Source: Sediminicoccus sp. KRV36
GTDB lineage: Bacteria; Pseudomonadota; Alphaproteobacteria; Acetobacterales; Acetobacteraceae
Direction: 5' to 3'
Assembly (NCBI RefSeq): GCF_023243115.1
Contig: NZ_CP085081.1
Location: 4,051,001-4,115,000, forward strand
DNA length: 64,000 nt
Shown here: positions 27,480 through 38,607 of the stretch, in pieces
Position numbering within the stretch: the stretch's first letter is position 1
How the letters are laid out: the number at the start of each line of letters is the position of its first letter
The notes under the pieces: model-generated
Database searches by the model: none
What the model was told of the DNA's origin: nothing
What the model saw: the letters and a program-made list of their open reading frames with translations, nothing else
Program-made: the position numbers and the translations under genes

Positions 27480-28397
27480 TCATCGCTTCAACCACTTCTT
27501 CGCCACCCGGCACGCCACCGTATAGGCCGGGTTGAACACATTCCCCACATCATAGCGCACCACCATTCCCATCAGATGGCTCGCGGCGCGCGCATCCAGC
27601 CCGTAATCCTCGCCCAGCCAGCGCTGCATCTCCGTCGTCGCGTGCTGCAAGGCCTGGTCCAGCGGGCGGGCATTGCCGATGGTGATGATGTCCTCCGCCG
27701 TCTCGGCTCGCGGCCAGGTGATGCGGCGCTTCAGCACGGAAAGCCGCACCTCCATCTCGAAGGAGGTTTCGATCCCCGTGCCGGTAATCTCCCCATCGCC
27801 CTGGCAGGCATGGCCATCGCCCAGATAGAACAGCGCGCCCGGCACCGAGACGGGGAACCAGGCCGTCGTCCCCGGCGCGAAAAGGCGGTAATCCATGTTG
27901 CCGCCATGCGGGCCGCTGGTGGCGGTGGAAATCGCCTCGCCGCCCGCCGGCGCCACGCCGAAACAGCCGATCATCGGCGCCAGCGGCGGTGTGAAGCCTT
28001 CAAGTCCGGGCGGCGTATCCTGCAACCGCACTGTCCCCTCATTGGCCCCCTCATTGGCATTGATCTCCCAGATGGCGCGCTGCTGCGGCGGTCGCTCCAG
28101 GATGGCGGCGGGCTCCAGCACGGTCAGCGCCAAGGGCGAATAGGTCCAGCCGGTGCGGCGGCTGGGTGTGAGGCGAATGATCTCGACCGCCAGCGTGTCG
28201 CCGGGCTCGGCGCCCTCCACGAAGAAAGGCCCGGTCATCGGGTTGGGCCGGGCGGCGATGGCCACCTCATGCGCGTCCAGCCCCGAGGCATCCACCGTAT
28301 CGGTGACCAGCGTATCGCCATCGGCGAGGCGCAGGCAGGGCTCGGCCGTGCCGAGCGTGTTGTGATAGCGGGTCGGTCGGAAATGATGTGTGGCCAT
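27480..28397 (-). CDS. Acetamidase/formamidase family protein
   Basis: 305 residues from ATG 28397. It matches the FmdA/AmdA family: HHFRPTRYHNTLG at the start, VTDTVDASG, MTGPFFVEGAEPGDTLAVEI, a central MIGCFGVAP, GPHGGNMDYRLFAPGTT, and LFYLGDGHACQGDGEITGTGIE. The Asp, His and Cys residues of these motifs are conserved. Family members release ammonia from formamide or short amides. It converges on the AT-rich gene (48 bases) and is divergent from a thioesterase. No nitrogen-regulated neighbours are evident. Confidence 0.92.
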   Translation of the reverse strand: MATHHFRPTRYHNTLGTAEPCLRLADGDTLVTDTVDASGLDAHEVAIAARPNPMTGPFFVEGAEPGDTLAVEIIRLTPSRRTGWTYSPLALTVLEPAAILERPPQQRAIWEINANEGANEGTVRLQDTPPGLEGFTPPLAPMIGCFGVAPAGGEAISTATSGPHGGNMDYRLFAPGTTAWFPVSVPGALFYLGDGHACQGDGEITGTGIETSFEMEVRLSVLKRRITWPRAETAEDIITIGNARPLDQALQHATTEMQRWLGEDYGLDARAASHLMGMVVRYDVGNVFNPAYTVACRVAKKWLKR

Positions 28398-28495
28398 GCG
28401 GGACGGTAGGAAGCCCCTCCCCGATCGGTCAAGCAGGGGCTGGTCAAGCAAGGCGCCGCATGGGGAAATGCGCGCTGCAGCCCGAAGGACCGCCG

Positions 28496-28978
28496 ATGCC
28501 CACCCGCAGCCATACCGTCACCTGGGAAAGCCTCGACGGCCCCTCCCCCCATGCCGGCCTGCCGGGGCTGGAGGCGATGCGCCGGGCCATCGCGGATGGC
28601 GTGCAGCGCAGCCCCATGTTCGCGCTGATGGGCATCCGCCTGGTCCGCGCCGAGGAGGGTCTGGCCGTCATGGACGGCGAAATCGGCGAGCAATTCTACA
28701 ATGGCATCGGCATCGCCCATGGCGGCTATGCGGCCACCATCCTGGATGCGGCGCTGTGGAACGCCGTCCGCACCGTGATGGAAGCGGGGAAGGCGCATAC
28801 CACGCTGGATCTCAAGGTGAATTACGCCCGCCCGCTGACGGTGAAGAGCGGACTGGTCTCCTGCGAGGGGCGCGTGGTGCATCGCGGCGGCCGCACCGCC
28901 ATCGCTGAGGCTCGCCTGACCGGAGAGGGCGGGGCGAAGCTCTATGCCCATGGCACCTCGACGCTGATGATCCTCTGA
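28496..28978 (+). CDS. PaaI family thioesterase (hot-dog fold)
   Basis: 160 residues from ATG 28496, with AAGGA upstream. The hot-dog motif GIGIAHGGYAATILDAALWNAV carries the HGG of the PaaI family; VNYARPLTVKSGLVSCEGRVVHRGGRTAIAEARL completes the fold. The N-terminal 40 residues (TVTWESLDGPSPHAGLPGLEAMR) resemble thioesterases of aromatic or acyl-CoA metabolism. The substrate is not known. It lies upstream of the glycine riboswitch and is transcribed in the same direction as gcvT, with more than 500 bases between them. Confidence 0.9.
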   Translation: MPTRSHTVTWESLDGPSPHAGLPGLEAMRRAIADGVQRSPMFALMGIRLVRAEEGLAVMDGEIGEQFYNGIGIAHGGYAATILDAALWNAVRTVMEAGKAHTTLDLKVNYARPLTVKSGLVSCEGRVVHRGGRTAIAEARLTGEGGAKLYAHGTSTLMIL

Positions 28979-29110
28979 CGCCCGGTTTTCGGGCGATGTG
29001 TCAGGCGCCCCGCCCGCTTTGCGTGCGTGCCCGGCGGCGGCTGTCACCCAGCGGCGGAAAACGCCTTGCATCGGCCGTGATCCAAGGGCAGAAGACCCTC
29101 GCCTGTGCAT

Positions 29111-29460
29111 CGCGCGCGGGAGAGAATCGGTGGGCAGCGATGCCGACCGGTCGCCGAAGGCGCAACCGGCCCCCGGAAACGCTCAGGCATCAAGGGCCGC
29201 GCGGGAGTGGGCACTCTGGAAAGCTCATCCTCCGAAAGGGGGGTGGCACCGACGGAGTAAGGCGGTTCGCCGCTGATTGCTGAAGGGCCATCCGGCCCGG
29301 CGGCACATGTCAGCGGCGCGGCTCGCGTCCGATTGTGGAAAGGCTCCTGGCCCGGAAGCACAAATCGGCCGCCGTGCAGTCCTGCCCCGAAGGGGCTGAA
29401 GGGGCCGCGCGACAAGGCCAGGCTGCTGAATCTCTCAGGTATCTCGGACAGAGGGGGGTC
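29111..29460 (+). promoter_or_regulatory. Tandem glycine riboswitch in the gcvT leader, second aptamer expanded
   Basis: Conserved glycine-aptamer strings occur in order. Aptamer I has GGGAGAGA (29118), CGCCGAAGGCGCAA (29152) and GCTCAGGCA (29181). A linker CACTCTGGAAAGC begins near 29212. Aptamer II ends with AATCTCTCAGGTATCTCGGA and CAGAGGGGGG (29430-29457). Between the CTCTGG and the CTCTCAGG of aptamer II there are about 220 bases, where about 60-80 are usual. The extra stretch contains its own hairpins, such as CCGATTGTG with CACAAATCGG near 29330-29370 and GCCCCGAAGGGGC near 29383. It sits directly before gcvT, where it should switch on glycine cleavage when glycine is high. The upstream part 28979-29110 holds nothing else recognised. 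Confidence 0.88.
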
Positions 29461-29496
29461 ACCACACTCGATTGCCGCTGAGCGGCAGGGGGATGC

Positions 29497-30582
29497 GTGA
29501 CCGAGCCCGAAGCACTTCTTGAAACTCCCCTGGCGGCGCTGAACCGCGAATTGGGCGGCCGCATGGTGCCCTTCGCGGGCTATGCCATGCCGGTCCAATA
29601 CCCGGCCGGGATCATGGCCGAGCACCTGCATTGCCGCGCCCAGGCGGGGCTGTTCGACGTCTCCCACATGGGCCAGGCGGAGCTCATCGGCGAAGGTGCG
29701 GCCGCCGCCCTGGAACAGCTCACCCCCGCCGATGTCCAGGGCCTGAAGCCCGGCCGCCAGCGCTATGGCCTGCTGCTGAACGAGGCCGGTGGCATCGTGG
29801 ATGACTTCATGTTCGCCAATATGGGCGACCGGCTGTTCCTGGTGGTCAACGCCTCCCGCAAGCAGATTGACCTCCCCCTGATCGAGAGCGTCCTGCCGCG
29901 CGGCGTCACGCTGCGCCCACTGCCGGACCGCGCCCTGATCGCCCTCCAGGGCCCCGCCGTCGCCACGCTGATCCCGACCACGATGAGCTTCATGGGCATC
30001 ATGGAGATGGAGATCGCGGGCATTCCCGTCATCGCCTCCCGCTCCGGCTATACGGGCGAGGATGGGCTGGAAATCTCCGTCGCGGCCGAGCAGGCCGAGG
30101 CGCTGGCCCGCGCCCTGCTCGCCATGCCGGGCGTCATGCCGGTCGGCCTGGGTGCTCGGGACAGTCTGCGGCTGGAAGCGGGGCTGTGCCTCTATGGCAA
30201 TGACCTGGATGAGACGACCTCGCCCGTGGAAGCCAACCTCACCTGGTCCATGGGCAAGCGCCGCCGCATGGCGTGGGATTTCCGTGGCGCCGATGTGGTG
30301 CGCGATCACCTCGACCATGGCGTGAAACGCCTGCGCGTCGGCCTCCGCCCCGAGGGGCGCCAGCCCGCGCGCGGCCATACGCCCATCCAGCAGGGTGGCG
30401 CCGTGGTGGGCGAAGTCACCTCCGGCGGCTTCGGCCCCTCCATCGGCGCGCCCGTCGCCATGGGCTATGTGGCGCGCGACGCCGCGGCCGATGGCACGGC
30501 CCTGGATCTGATCGTCCGTGACAAGCCGCTGCCCGCGCGGGTTGCGCCCATGCCCTTCCACCCCCACCGCTACGCACGCTGA
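29497..30582 (+). CDS. gcvT: Glycine cleavage system T protein (aminomethyltransferase)
   Basis: Transfers the methylene carbon of glycine from lipoyl-GcvH to tetrahydrofolate, releasing ammonia. 361 residues starting at GTG 29497, five bases after GGGGG. Family phrases: VPFAGYAMPVQYP, GLFDVSHMGQAEL, SRSGYTGEDGLEI, LGARDSLRLEAGLCLYGNDLDE and the terminal GFGPSIGAPVAMGYV. It is the first gene of gcvT-gcvH-gcvP and lies immediately behind a glycine riboswitch. Eight bases separate it from gcvH. Confidence 0.97.
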   Translation: MTEPEALLETPLAALNRELGGRMVPFAGYAMPVQYPAGIMAEHLHCRAQAGLFDVSHMGQAELIGEGAAAALEQLTPADVQGLKPGRQRYGLLLNEAGGIVDDFMFANMGDRLFLVVNASRKQIDLPLIESVLPRGVTLRPLPDRALIALQGPAVATLIPTTMSFMGIMEMEIAGIPVIASRSGYTGEDGLEISVAAEQAEALARALLAMPGVMPVGLGARDSLRLEAGLCLYGNDLDETTSPVEANLTWSMGKRRRMAWDFRGADVVRDHLDHGVKRLRVGLRPEGRQPARGHTPIQQGGAVVGEVTSGGFGPSIGAPVAMGYVARDAAADGTALDLIVRDKPLPARVAPMPFHPHRYAR

Positions 30583-30590
30583 GGTTCCCC

Positions 30591-30961
30591 ATGCCCGAGA
30601 TGAAATACACCAAGGATCACGAGTGGATTCGCTTTGAAGGCGATGCGGCCACCATCGGCATCACCGACCACGCGCAGAACGCGCTGGGCGATGTGGTCTT
30701 CGTGGACCTGCCCGAGCCCGGCCGCGACGTCACGGCGGGCGAGGCGATCGCCGTCGTGGAAAGCGTGAAGGCGGCGTCCGATGTCTATGCGCCCATTACC
30801 GGCCGCGTCACCGAGGTGAATGCCGGCCTGGTGGATGACCCCGCCCTGATCAACAGCGAGCCGACCGGGGCTGGCTGGTTCTTCAAGATCACGCCGGCAG
30901 GCGCCCTGCCGGATGATCTGATGGATGCCGATGCCTATGCGGCTTTCGTGGAGAACCTCGT

Positions 30962-30965
<4 letters not shown>
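30591..30965 (+). CDS. gcvH: Glycine cleavage system H protein
   Basis: A lipoyl carrier of 124 residues that shuttles the aminomethyl group between GcvP, GcvT and the dehydrogenase. The lipoylation site is Lys60 in [15 protein letters not shown]-terminal [14 protein letters not shown] and [13 protein letters not shown] are canonical. The stop overlaps the gcvP start (ATGA). Confidence 0.97.
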
Positions 30966-33859
<2,894 letters not shown>

Positions 33860-33864
33860 GTTCC

Positions 33865-33916
33865 CCGGGAGGGCTCTGCCCTCCCGGACCCACCCGCCGA
33901 GGGGCTGGCCCCTCGG
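33865..33916. repeat. Two GC-rich palindromes after gcvP (repeat family, copy 4)
   Basis: Bases 33865-33887 pair CCGGGAGGGC with GCCCTCCCGG around TCT. Bases 33897-33916 pair CCGAGGGG with CCCCTCGG around CTGG. Both resemble module A of the dispersed family; the A/T-cored module B is absent. Lying just past gcvP, they may also act as a terminator, though no T-run follows. Confidence 0.7.
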
Positions 33917-33939
33917 AACCCTTGACGTGAATGGGCGCG

Positions 33940-34704
33940 CTACCCGATACCAGTCGAAGCCTTCAACGCATCAAACTCATCCGCCAATATGTTGATGCCT
34001 CGGCCAACGGGCGTGAAACCCATCATCTCGTTGAAAACGACACAGCAGCCCATGAGCGCGATACAGGCATAGTGGATCGTTAGTGCCATCTCACCAGGCT
34101 TCTGAGCGGGATCCATATTGATGGCGCAAAGTCCGTCCGCAGCAGGAACGATGTAGCGACTGAGGGCTCTTATGGATGGATGTGCCGCGTCCGCGGATAG
34201 CAATTTATAAATTCCATAGGATTTTGAAATCACACTTTTGTCGGCAACGTCATTAGGGTTCAGCCGCTTAGGCTTTGGCACCCCATCAACGAGTTTTCTC
34301 AGGCCATCGACCAAATCTCTCTTTCGTGTTTGGTCGATAGAGAGACTTCCTATCGCCAGTTCACTGAGCCATTTAGTGCTGACAAGATCGTCCCGGCCCA
34401 TAGCCTGCACAAAGGCATCACCCTCAGCCTGGACGCCAGCGATCCAGAACCAATTCTCAAAACAGGATCGTGCAAGGGTTCTCGCTTCAACGATCATGCC
34501 CATACGTGCGAGGCACAATGTGCCTTTGAAGTTGCTCGCCGTGCGGATCAGTAAGGAGGCAGCGACGACTTTTGGGTCTGCCGATTTTTTCTCTGTGACG
34601 ACGATATCCACACTCGCCAGCAAAGCGATCGCGAACGAGTTGAGCTTCTCAGAAAAATCGAGCCATTCCGTCGTTGAAAGCTCAAGACCAGCGACCACCG
34701 ACAT
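33940..34704 (-). CDS. DUF5677-like protein in an AT-richer island
   Basis: 254 residues from ATG 34704; an in-frame extension to 34785 would overlap the DUF433 gene. Base composition is lower in G/C than the flanking core genes. A helical protein with FKGTLCLARMGMIVEARTLARSCFENWFWIAGV and a later HPSIRALSRYIVPA. This arrangement (an ENWFW-like helix, then a DAAHPS motif) resembles DUF5677 proteins, a family found near defence and toxin genes. There is no signal peptide. It starts 10 bases after the DUF433 stop and is probably co-expressed with it. Family assignment is from memory and moderate. Confidence 0.65.
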   Translation of the reverse strand: MSVVAGLELSTTEWLDFSEKLNSFAIALLASVDIVVTEKKSADPKVVAASLLIRTASNFKGTLCLARMGMIVEARTLARSCFENWFWIAGVQAEGDAFVQAMGRDDLVSTKWLSELAIGSLSIDQTRKRDLVDGLRKLVDGVPKPKRLNPNDVADKSVISKSYGIYKLLSADAAHPSIRALSRYIVPAADGLCAINMDPAQKPGEMALTIHYACIALMGCCVVFNEMMGFTPVGRGINILADEFDALKASTGIG

Positions 34705-34714
34705 AGCGGTGTTT

Positions 34715-34945
34715 TCAACTGCGGGAAGGGTTGTGCGTTGAAGCCGGCAGCGGCTCACGCGTAGAGGCGAAACAAGCCCGCACATGCTCCGGCGTCATGC
34801 CCGGATGGTTCCCGGTGAAATCAGCTTCCGACCAGCCCGCGGCCAGCAATCCCAGGACGAAGCTGGCCGAAAACCGTGTACCCTCGAGCATTGGCTGTCC
34901 AGCGAGAATGGCGGGGTCGAGCAGGATGCGCGGCGTGTTGGTCAT
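34715..34945 (-). CDS. DUF433 domain protein (antitoxin-like)
   Basis: 76 residues. DPAILAGQPMLEGTRFSASFVLGLLAAGWSEADF and HPGMTPEHVRACFA match DUF433, a winged helix-turn-helix domain found in VapB-like antitoxins that usually pair with a DUF5615 PIN-like toxin. No DUF5615 gene is next to it here; the following gene is the DUF5677-like one. The C-terminal tail after residue 60 (REPLPASTHNPSRS) is unrelated to the family. The start at 34945 has only a weak upstream purine run. Confidence 0.85.
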   Translation of the reverse strand: MTNTPRILLDPAILAGQPMLEGTRFSASFVLGLLAAGWSEADFTGNHPGMTPEHVRACFASTREPLPASTHNPSRS

Positions 34946-34993
34946 GCCCGAAATCTTAGCATGACCTGTCGGGACGGGCTGCTGTTTTCAGCG

Positions 34994-35446
34994 CTACGCC
35001 TGCGGCCGCGTGAAGGCCTGGCGCGCGTAGAGCTTCCAGGCGCCCCCCTGCTTCTTCCAGACCTGCAGGATGCCGATATTCACCGGCGTGATCCGGCCGC
35101 CGCCCGTGGTGTTACCAGTGAAGACATGCCGCACGATCGCGTCATCGCCATTCACCTGGATGGTCTGGTTCGTGATGTTGATCTCGCCGAACGGGTTGTT
35201 CCGCTCCACCAGGTTCGCGATGAACTGCGCCCGGTTCTCGATCCGCCCAGCCGAATGGCCATAGCTCAGCCCCTCATGGGTCACAGCCTCCAGCGCCGCG
35301 CGATCGGCGGCGAGCATGGCGCGGGTCAGCGCGGCGACCGCCTGGGACACGGCCTGATCGTCGGCGGATTGGGCATTGGCGAAGCTGGGGATAACGGCGG
35401 CGGCCAGGATGGCGGCCCCCGCCAGATGGCGACGATGAATGCTCAT
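34994..35446 (-). CDS. Exported NTF2-like protein (DUF4440)
   Basis: 150 residues. A signal peptide (SIHRRHLAGAAILAAAVIPSFANA) ends near residue 25. The mature part has the NTF2-like/SnoaL-type DUF4440 pattern: AVAALTRAMLAADRAALEAVTHEGLSYGHSAGRIENRAQFI, then VNGDDAIVRHVFTGN and ILQVWKKQGGAWKLYARQAF. Such proteins are periplasmic here, with no agreed function. It is convergent with no gene and lies 67 bases downstream of tlpA on the same strand. Confidence 0.87.
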   Translation of the reverse strand: MSIHRRHLAGAAILAAAVIPSFANAQSADDQAVSQAVAALTRAMLAADRAALEAVTHEGLSYGHSAGRIENRAQFIANLVERNNPFGEINITNQTIQVNGDDAIVRHVFTGNTTGGGRITPVNIGILQVWKKQGGAWKLYARQAFTRPQA

Positions 35447-35513
35447 GATATTCCTCCCTGGCCGATGTTTCCCGGCCGGAAGGAAGACTAGGCGCGGCGG
35501 GCCCGCCCGTCCA

Positions 35514-36110
35514 TCACGTCCGGATCAGCGGCTCCGGCGTGGCCGCCACCGGCCCCACCAACCGGCGGATCGCCGCCACGAAGGGCGCCGTGTCCCAGGC
35601 CGCATCGCCCTCCAACCGCGCACGCTCCTGGCCCTGGCGGTCCACGATGATCGTCGTCGGCAAGCCCCGCGCGCCCATGGCCCGCGCCGCCGCCCCGCGC
35701 GGATCGAGCCAGATGCCCAGGCTGACCAGCCCCACGCGCTGATAGAATCCCTCCACCACAGACCGCCCGCCACGATCCGAGGAGAGCGGCAGCACCGCGA
35801 TGCGCTCGGCCGCCAGCGTCCGCGCCAGCCGCTCCAACGCCGGCATTTCGGCGACACAGGGCGGGCACCAGGTCGCCCAGAGGTTGATCACCAGCCCTTG
35901 GCCCGGGAAATCGGCCAGCGTCTTCTCCGCCCCATCCGCATCCTGGAAGGTGATGGCGGGCAAGGGGCGCGCAGCCTCGCGCAGGCGCTCGATCCCGGCG
36001 CCGGATGCGCGCGCGGCTTGCGCGCCGAGCAAGGCGGGCGCTAGGACCATGCCAGCCCATTCGCGGCGCGACATCAGCCCATCGCGAAGCGGCTTTAGCG
36101 AGAGAGCCAT
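35514..36110 (-). CDS. tlpA: TlpA-like thioredoxin-fold protein (disulfide reductase family)
   Basis: About 198 residues from ATG 36110, or 186 from ATG 36074. A twin-arginine-like export signal ([19 protein letters not shown]) suggests Tat export. The thioredoxin domain has the active site WCPPC in [22 protein letters not shown], the cis-Pro loop [12 protein letters not shown] and a C-terminal helix. TlpA reduces periplasmic copper-handling and haem-maturation proteins in rhizobia. It is divergent from argH with only six bases between the start codons if 36110 is used, so its promoter must lie in argH or the start is internal. The same tlpA/argH pairing is known in other alphaproteobacteria. 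Confidence 0.9.
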   Translation of the reverse strand: MALSLKPLRDGLMSRREWAGMVLAPALLGAQAARASGAGIERLREAARPLPAITFQDADGAEKTLADFPGQGLVINLWATWCPPCVAEMPALERLARTLAAERIAVLPLSSDRGGRSVVEGFYQRVGLVSLGIWLDPRGAAARAMGARGLPTTIIVDRQGQERARLEGDAAWDTAPFVAAIRRLVGPVAATPEPLIRT

Positions 36111-36116
36111 ATTCCC

Positions 36117-37517
36117 TTGTCCATCCCGAATGAAACCAACACCAACCAGCAATGGGGCGGCCGCTTCGCCGAAGGCCCCTGGGCCATCATGCAGGCCATC
36201 AACGCCTCGATCGGCTTTGATGCCAAGATGTGGCGCCAGGACATCCGCGGCAGCCTCGCCCACGCCGCCATGCTGGCTCATGTAGGCATCATCACGGCCG
36301 ATGACGAGGCCGCGATCCGCCAGGGCCTCGGCGAAATCGCCGCCGAGATCGAGGCGGGCCGCTTCGAATGGTCCGAGGCCCTCGAAGACGTGCACATGAA
36401 CATCGAAGCGCGCCTGACGGAGCGCATCGGCGAGGCCGGCAAGCGCCTGCACACCGCGCGCAGCCGCAATGACCAGGTGGCCACGGATTTCCGCCTCTGG
36501 ACGCGCGATGCCATGGATGGCCTGGCCGCCCAGATGCTGGACCTGGTCCGCGCCTTCGTCGCTCGCGCCGAGGAGCATGCCGGCACCATCATGCCCGGCT
36601 ACACGCATCTTCAACCCGCCCAGCCCACCACCTTCGGCCACCACCTGCTGGCCTATGCGGAAATGATCTGGCGCGACCGTGGCCGCATGCTGGACGCCCG
36701 GGCACGCCTCAATGAATGCCCGCTGGGCTCGGCCGCCATGTGCGGCACCGGCTTCCCGATTGATCGCCACGCGACGGCCGCATCGCTGGGCTTTGACGGC
36801 CCCACGCGCAACAGCCTGGATGCCGTGGGCAGCCGCGATTTCGCCATGGAGTTCCTCGCCGCCTGCGCCATCTGCGCCACGCATCTCTCGCGCCTCGCCG
36901 AGGAGATCGTGATCTGGACCAACCCCTCCTTCGGCTTCGTGAAGCTGAGTGACGGGCTGACCACCGGCAGTTCCATCATGCCGCAAAAGCGCAACCCGGA
37001 CGCGGCCGAGCTGGTGCGCGGCAAGACCGGCCGGATGACGGGCAACCTGGTCGGCCTGCTGACCGTGGTGAAGGGCCTGGCGCTGACCTATGCGAAGGAC
37101 CTGCAGGAGGACAAGGAAGGCGTCTTCGACTCGGCCGAGAACCTGACCCTCTGCCTCGCCGCCACCGCCGCCATGGTGCGCGACATGCAGCCCAATATCG
37201 CCCGCATGGCCGCCGCCGCCGGCGATGGCTTCTCCACCGCGACGGACCTGGCCGATTGGCTGGTGCGCGAGCTGAAGCTGCCCTTCCGCGACGCGCATCA
37301 CGTCACCGGCAAGCTGGTCGCGAAGGCCGAGGGCATGGGCGTGGACCTCTCCGGCCTCACCATCGTGGAAATGCGCGAGGTGGAGCCCCGCATCACCGAC
37401 AGCGTCTTTGGCGTGCTGAGCCCGGCTGCTTCCGTCGCCTCGCGCCGCTCCTTTGGTGGCACGGCACCCGAGAATGTGCGCGCCATGGTGGCGGATTGGC
37501 AGGGGCGCCTGGCATGA
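36117..37517 (+). CDS. argH: Argininosuccinate lyase
   Basis: The last step of arginine synthesis. 466 residues. The start is TTG 36117, since no ATG precedes the conserved [11 protein letters not shown]. Motifs: [53 protein letters not shown] and the superfamily signature [12 protein letters not shown]. The C-terminal [15 protein letters not shown] is normal. It overlaps the small lipoprotein gene lptM by four bases (ATGA). Confidence 0.96.
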   Translation: MSIPNETNTNQQWGGRFAEGPWAIMQAINASIGFDAKMWRQDIRGSLAHAAMLAHVGIITADDEAAIRQGLGEIAAEIEAGRFEWSEALEDVHMNIEARLTERIGEAGKRLHTARSRNDQVATDFRLWTRDAMDGLAAQMLDLVRAFVARAEEHAGTIMPGYTHLQPAQPTTFGHHLLAYAEMIWRDRGRMLDARARLNECPLGSAAMCGTGFPIDRHATAASLGFDGPTRNSLDAVGSRDFAMEFLAACAICATHLSRLAEEIVIWTNPSFGFVKLSDGLTTGSSIMPQKRNPDAAELVRGKTGRMTGNLVGLLTVVKGLALTYAKDLQEDKEGVFDSAENLTLCLAATAAMVRDMQPNIARMAAAAGDGFSTATDLADWLVRELKLPFRDAHHVTGKLVAKAEGMGVDLSGLTIVEMREVEPRITDSVFGVLSPAASVASRRSFGGTAPENVRAMVADWQGRLA

Positions 37518-37711
37518 GGGCGCTGCTGCTGACCGTGGCTGCCTCCCTGGTGCTCGTGGCCTGCGGCCGGATGGGGCCGGTGCGGCCGCCCGGCCCGCGT
37601 GAGGCGGTCACCTATCCGCGCGGCTATCCGGCACCCACCGCCAAGGACCGGGAGGAGTTGAATGAACGCCGCGCCGCCCAGGGCCTGCCGCCCTTGCCCA
37701 CACCGCCCTGA
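37514..37711 (+). CDS. lptM: Small lipoprotein LptM-like (YifL family)
   Basis: 65 residues. It begins [18 protein letters not shown] with the lipobox VAC. The mature start [12 protein letters not shown] matches the short family (CGxxGPLxxP) renamed LptM for its help in LptD maturation in E. coli. A Pro-rich tail follows ([28 protein letters not shown]). It is translationally coupled to argH. In many proteobacteria this small gene sits between argH and lysA; lysA is not present here. Confidence 0.82.
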   Translation: MRALLLTVAASLVLVACGRMGPVRPPGPREAVTYPRGYPAPTAKDREELNERRAAQGLPPLPTPP

Positions 37712-37713
37712 GG

Positions 37714-37742
37714 TTGACTCGCGGTCGCCACCCGCCTAATTG
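37714..37742 (+). promoter_or_regulatory. Candidate sigma-70 promoter for rpmJ
   Basis: TTGACT at 37714-37719 and TAATTG at 37737-37742 are 17 bases apart. The -35 is near consensus, the -10 is weak. It lies about 70 bases upstream of the rpmJ ATG and just after the lptM stop. Confidence 0.4.
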
Positions 37743-37808
37743 GCGCGCTCCCCGGGGTTTGGTTTCGCCTTTCCCCGCAACCTTTTTCGCGTTTTGTGAG
37801 TCCGCGCC

Positions 37809-37934
37809 ATGAAGATCCGCAACAGCCTCAAATCCGCCAAGCTGCGGGACAAGAACTGCGTCGTGGTGCGCCGCCGTGGCCGCCTCTATGTGCTGAACAA
37901 GAAGAACCCGCGCTTCAAGGCTCGCCAGGGCTGA
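37809..37934 (+). CDS. rpmJ: 50S ribosomal protein L36, type B
   Basis: 41 residues: [17 protein letters not shown], then [20 protein letters not shown], ending ARQG. The sequence has a single Cys rather than the C-x2-C...C-x-H zinc ribbon, so it is the zinc-free (type B, YkgO-like) form that is standard in alphaproteobacteria. It stands alone, with a terminator-like hairpin behind it. Length and sequence are normal. Confidence 0.97.
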   Translation: MKIRNSLKSAKLRDKNCVVVRRRGRLYVLNKKNPRFKARQG

Positions 37935-37956
37935 TCAGCCTCCACTGGGCTGCGTG

Positions 37957-37980
37957 AACGGGGGGCTTCGGCTCCCCGTT
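37957..37980 (+). terminator. Rho-independent terminator after rpmJ
   Basis: AACGGGG and CCCCGTT form a stem around GGCTTCGGCT, which can itself fold on a TTCG tetraloop. TGCGTTT follows. It is 23 bases past the rpmJ stop. Confidence 0.75.
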
Positions 37981-38000
37981 TGCGTTTCGCGGTGGAAGCT

Positions 38001-38146
38001 AGGGGCCAGCCCCTCGGGCACCCCGGCAGGGTGAAAACCTGCGTGGTTTTCACAGTTTCCTGCACCTTCATCCGGGGCCTGATACCATCGAAGATCCAAG
38101 AAACTGAGTTTCTTGGTGGAAGAGCGCGAGAGGGCAAAGCCCTCTC
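38001..38146. repeat. Palindromic repeat cluster, copy 5 (four palindromes)
   Basis: Four inverted repeats follow one another: 38001-38014 (AGGGGC/GCCCCT), 38031-38053 (GTGAAAACC/GGTTTTCAC), 38096-38116 (CCAAGAAACT/AGTTTCTTGG around a central base) and 38128-38146 (GAGAGGGC/GCCCTCTC around AAA). The order is A-B-B-A. A remnant CAGTTTCCTGCACCTTC at 38052-38068 is identical to part of the copy after uvrD. This fills the gap between rpmJ and the next gene. Confidence 0.78.
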
Positions 38147-38172
38147 ACATTCCGGCCTGTTTCAGCAGCCCG

Positions 38173-38535
38173 CTAGCGCGGCAGCAGAGTCTCGGAGCCC
38201 AGGCCGCCATTCCGGCCCTGCGTCCACCGGCCGACCAAATTCCCATTGGCCTGCACTTCGTAATACGCGGCACCCGTCTCCCGCCCGGCGACATAGCCAA
38301 CCACGAGCATGTTCCCGACCGTGATCGCAACGCCCGCCGAGGTGTCCGAGCCGACTCGCCAGTTGATCCGCCAGGTCTGCGGGCCGGTGGCCGCCAGCGT
38401 GGCGCTGCCCTCATAGGCGGTGCCATCCACCGCCACACCCATCACGGCATAGGTTCCGCTGCGCTGCGCCACGGCGGGTTGGGCAGCAAGGCTCGCGGCG
38501 ATGAGGCCGGCGGCGGCCAGGGCGAGACGGGGCAT
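38173..38535 (-). CDS. Small exported hypothetical protein
   Basis: 120 residues from ATG 38535, six bases after AGGAGG. The signal peptide (PRLALAAAGLIAASLAAQPAVA) ends near residue 23. The mature part is a Gly-rich beta-type domain (SGTYAVMGVAVDGTAYEGSATL, TWRINWRVGSDTSAGVAITVG, MLVVGYVAGRETGAAYYEV), ending GRWTQGRNGGLGSETLLPR. No Cys is present in the mature protein. I recall similar short alphaproteobacterial secreted proteins with no known role. It is 73 bases from the photolyase gene, same strand. Confidence 0.75.
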   Translation of the reverse strand: MPRLALAAAGLIAASLAAQPAVAQRSGTYAVMGVAVDGTAYEGSATLAATGPQTWRINWRVGSDTSAGVAITVGNMLVVGYVAGRETGAAYYEVQANGNLVGRWTQGRNGGLGSETLLPR

Positions 38536-38607
38536 GGGAACCTCCTGATCGGTGCAAGCGCATCGGCCGAAGCCGGACGACGGCCACACACATCAACCCG
38601 CGCCGGG

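Noticed and set aside
35514..37301. tlpA as a 595-residue protein extending through argH
   Set aside because: The extension is the antisense of argH. The export signal and thioredoxin domain begin at 36110 or 36074.
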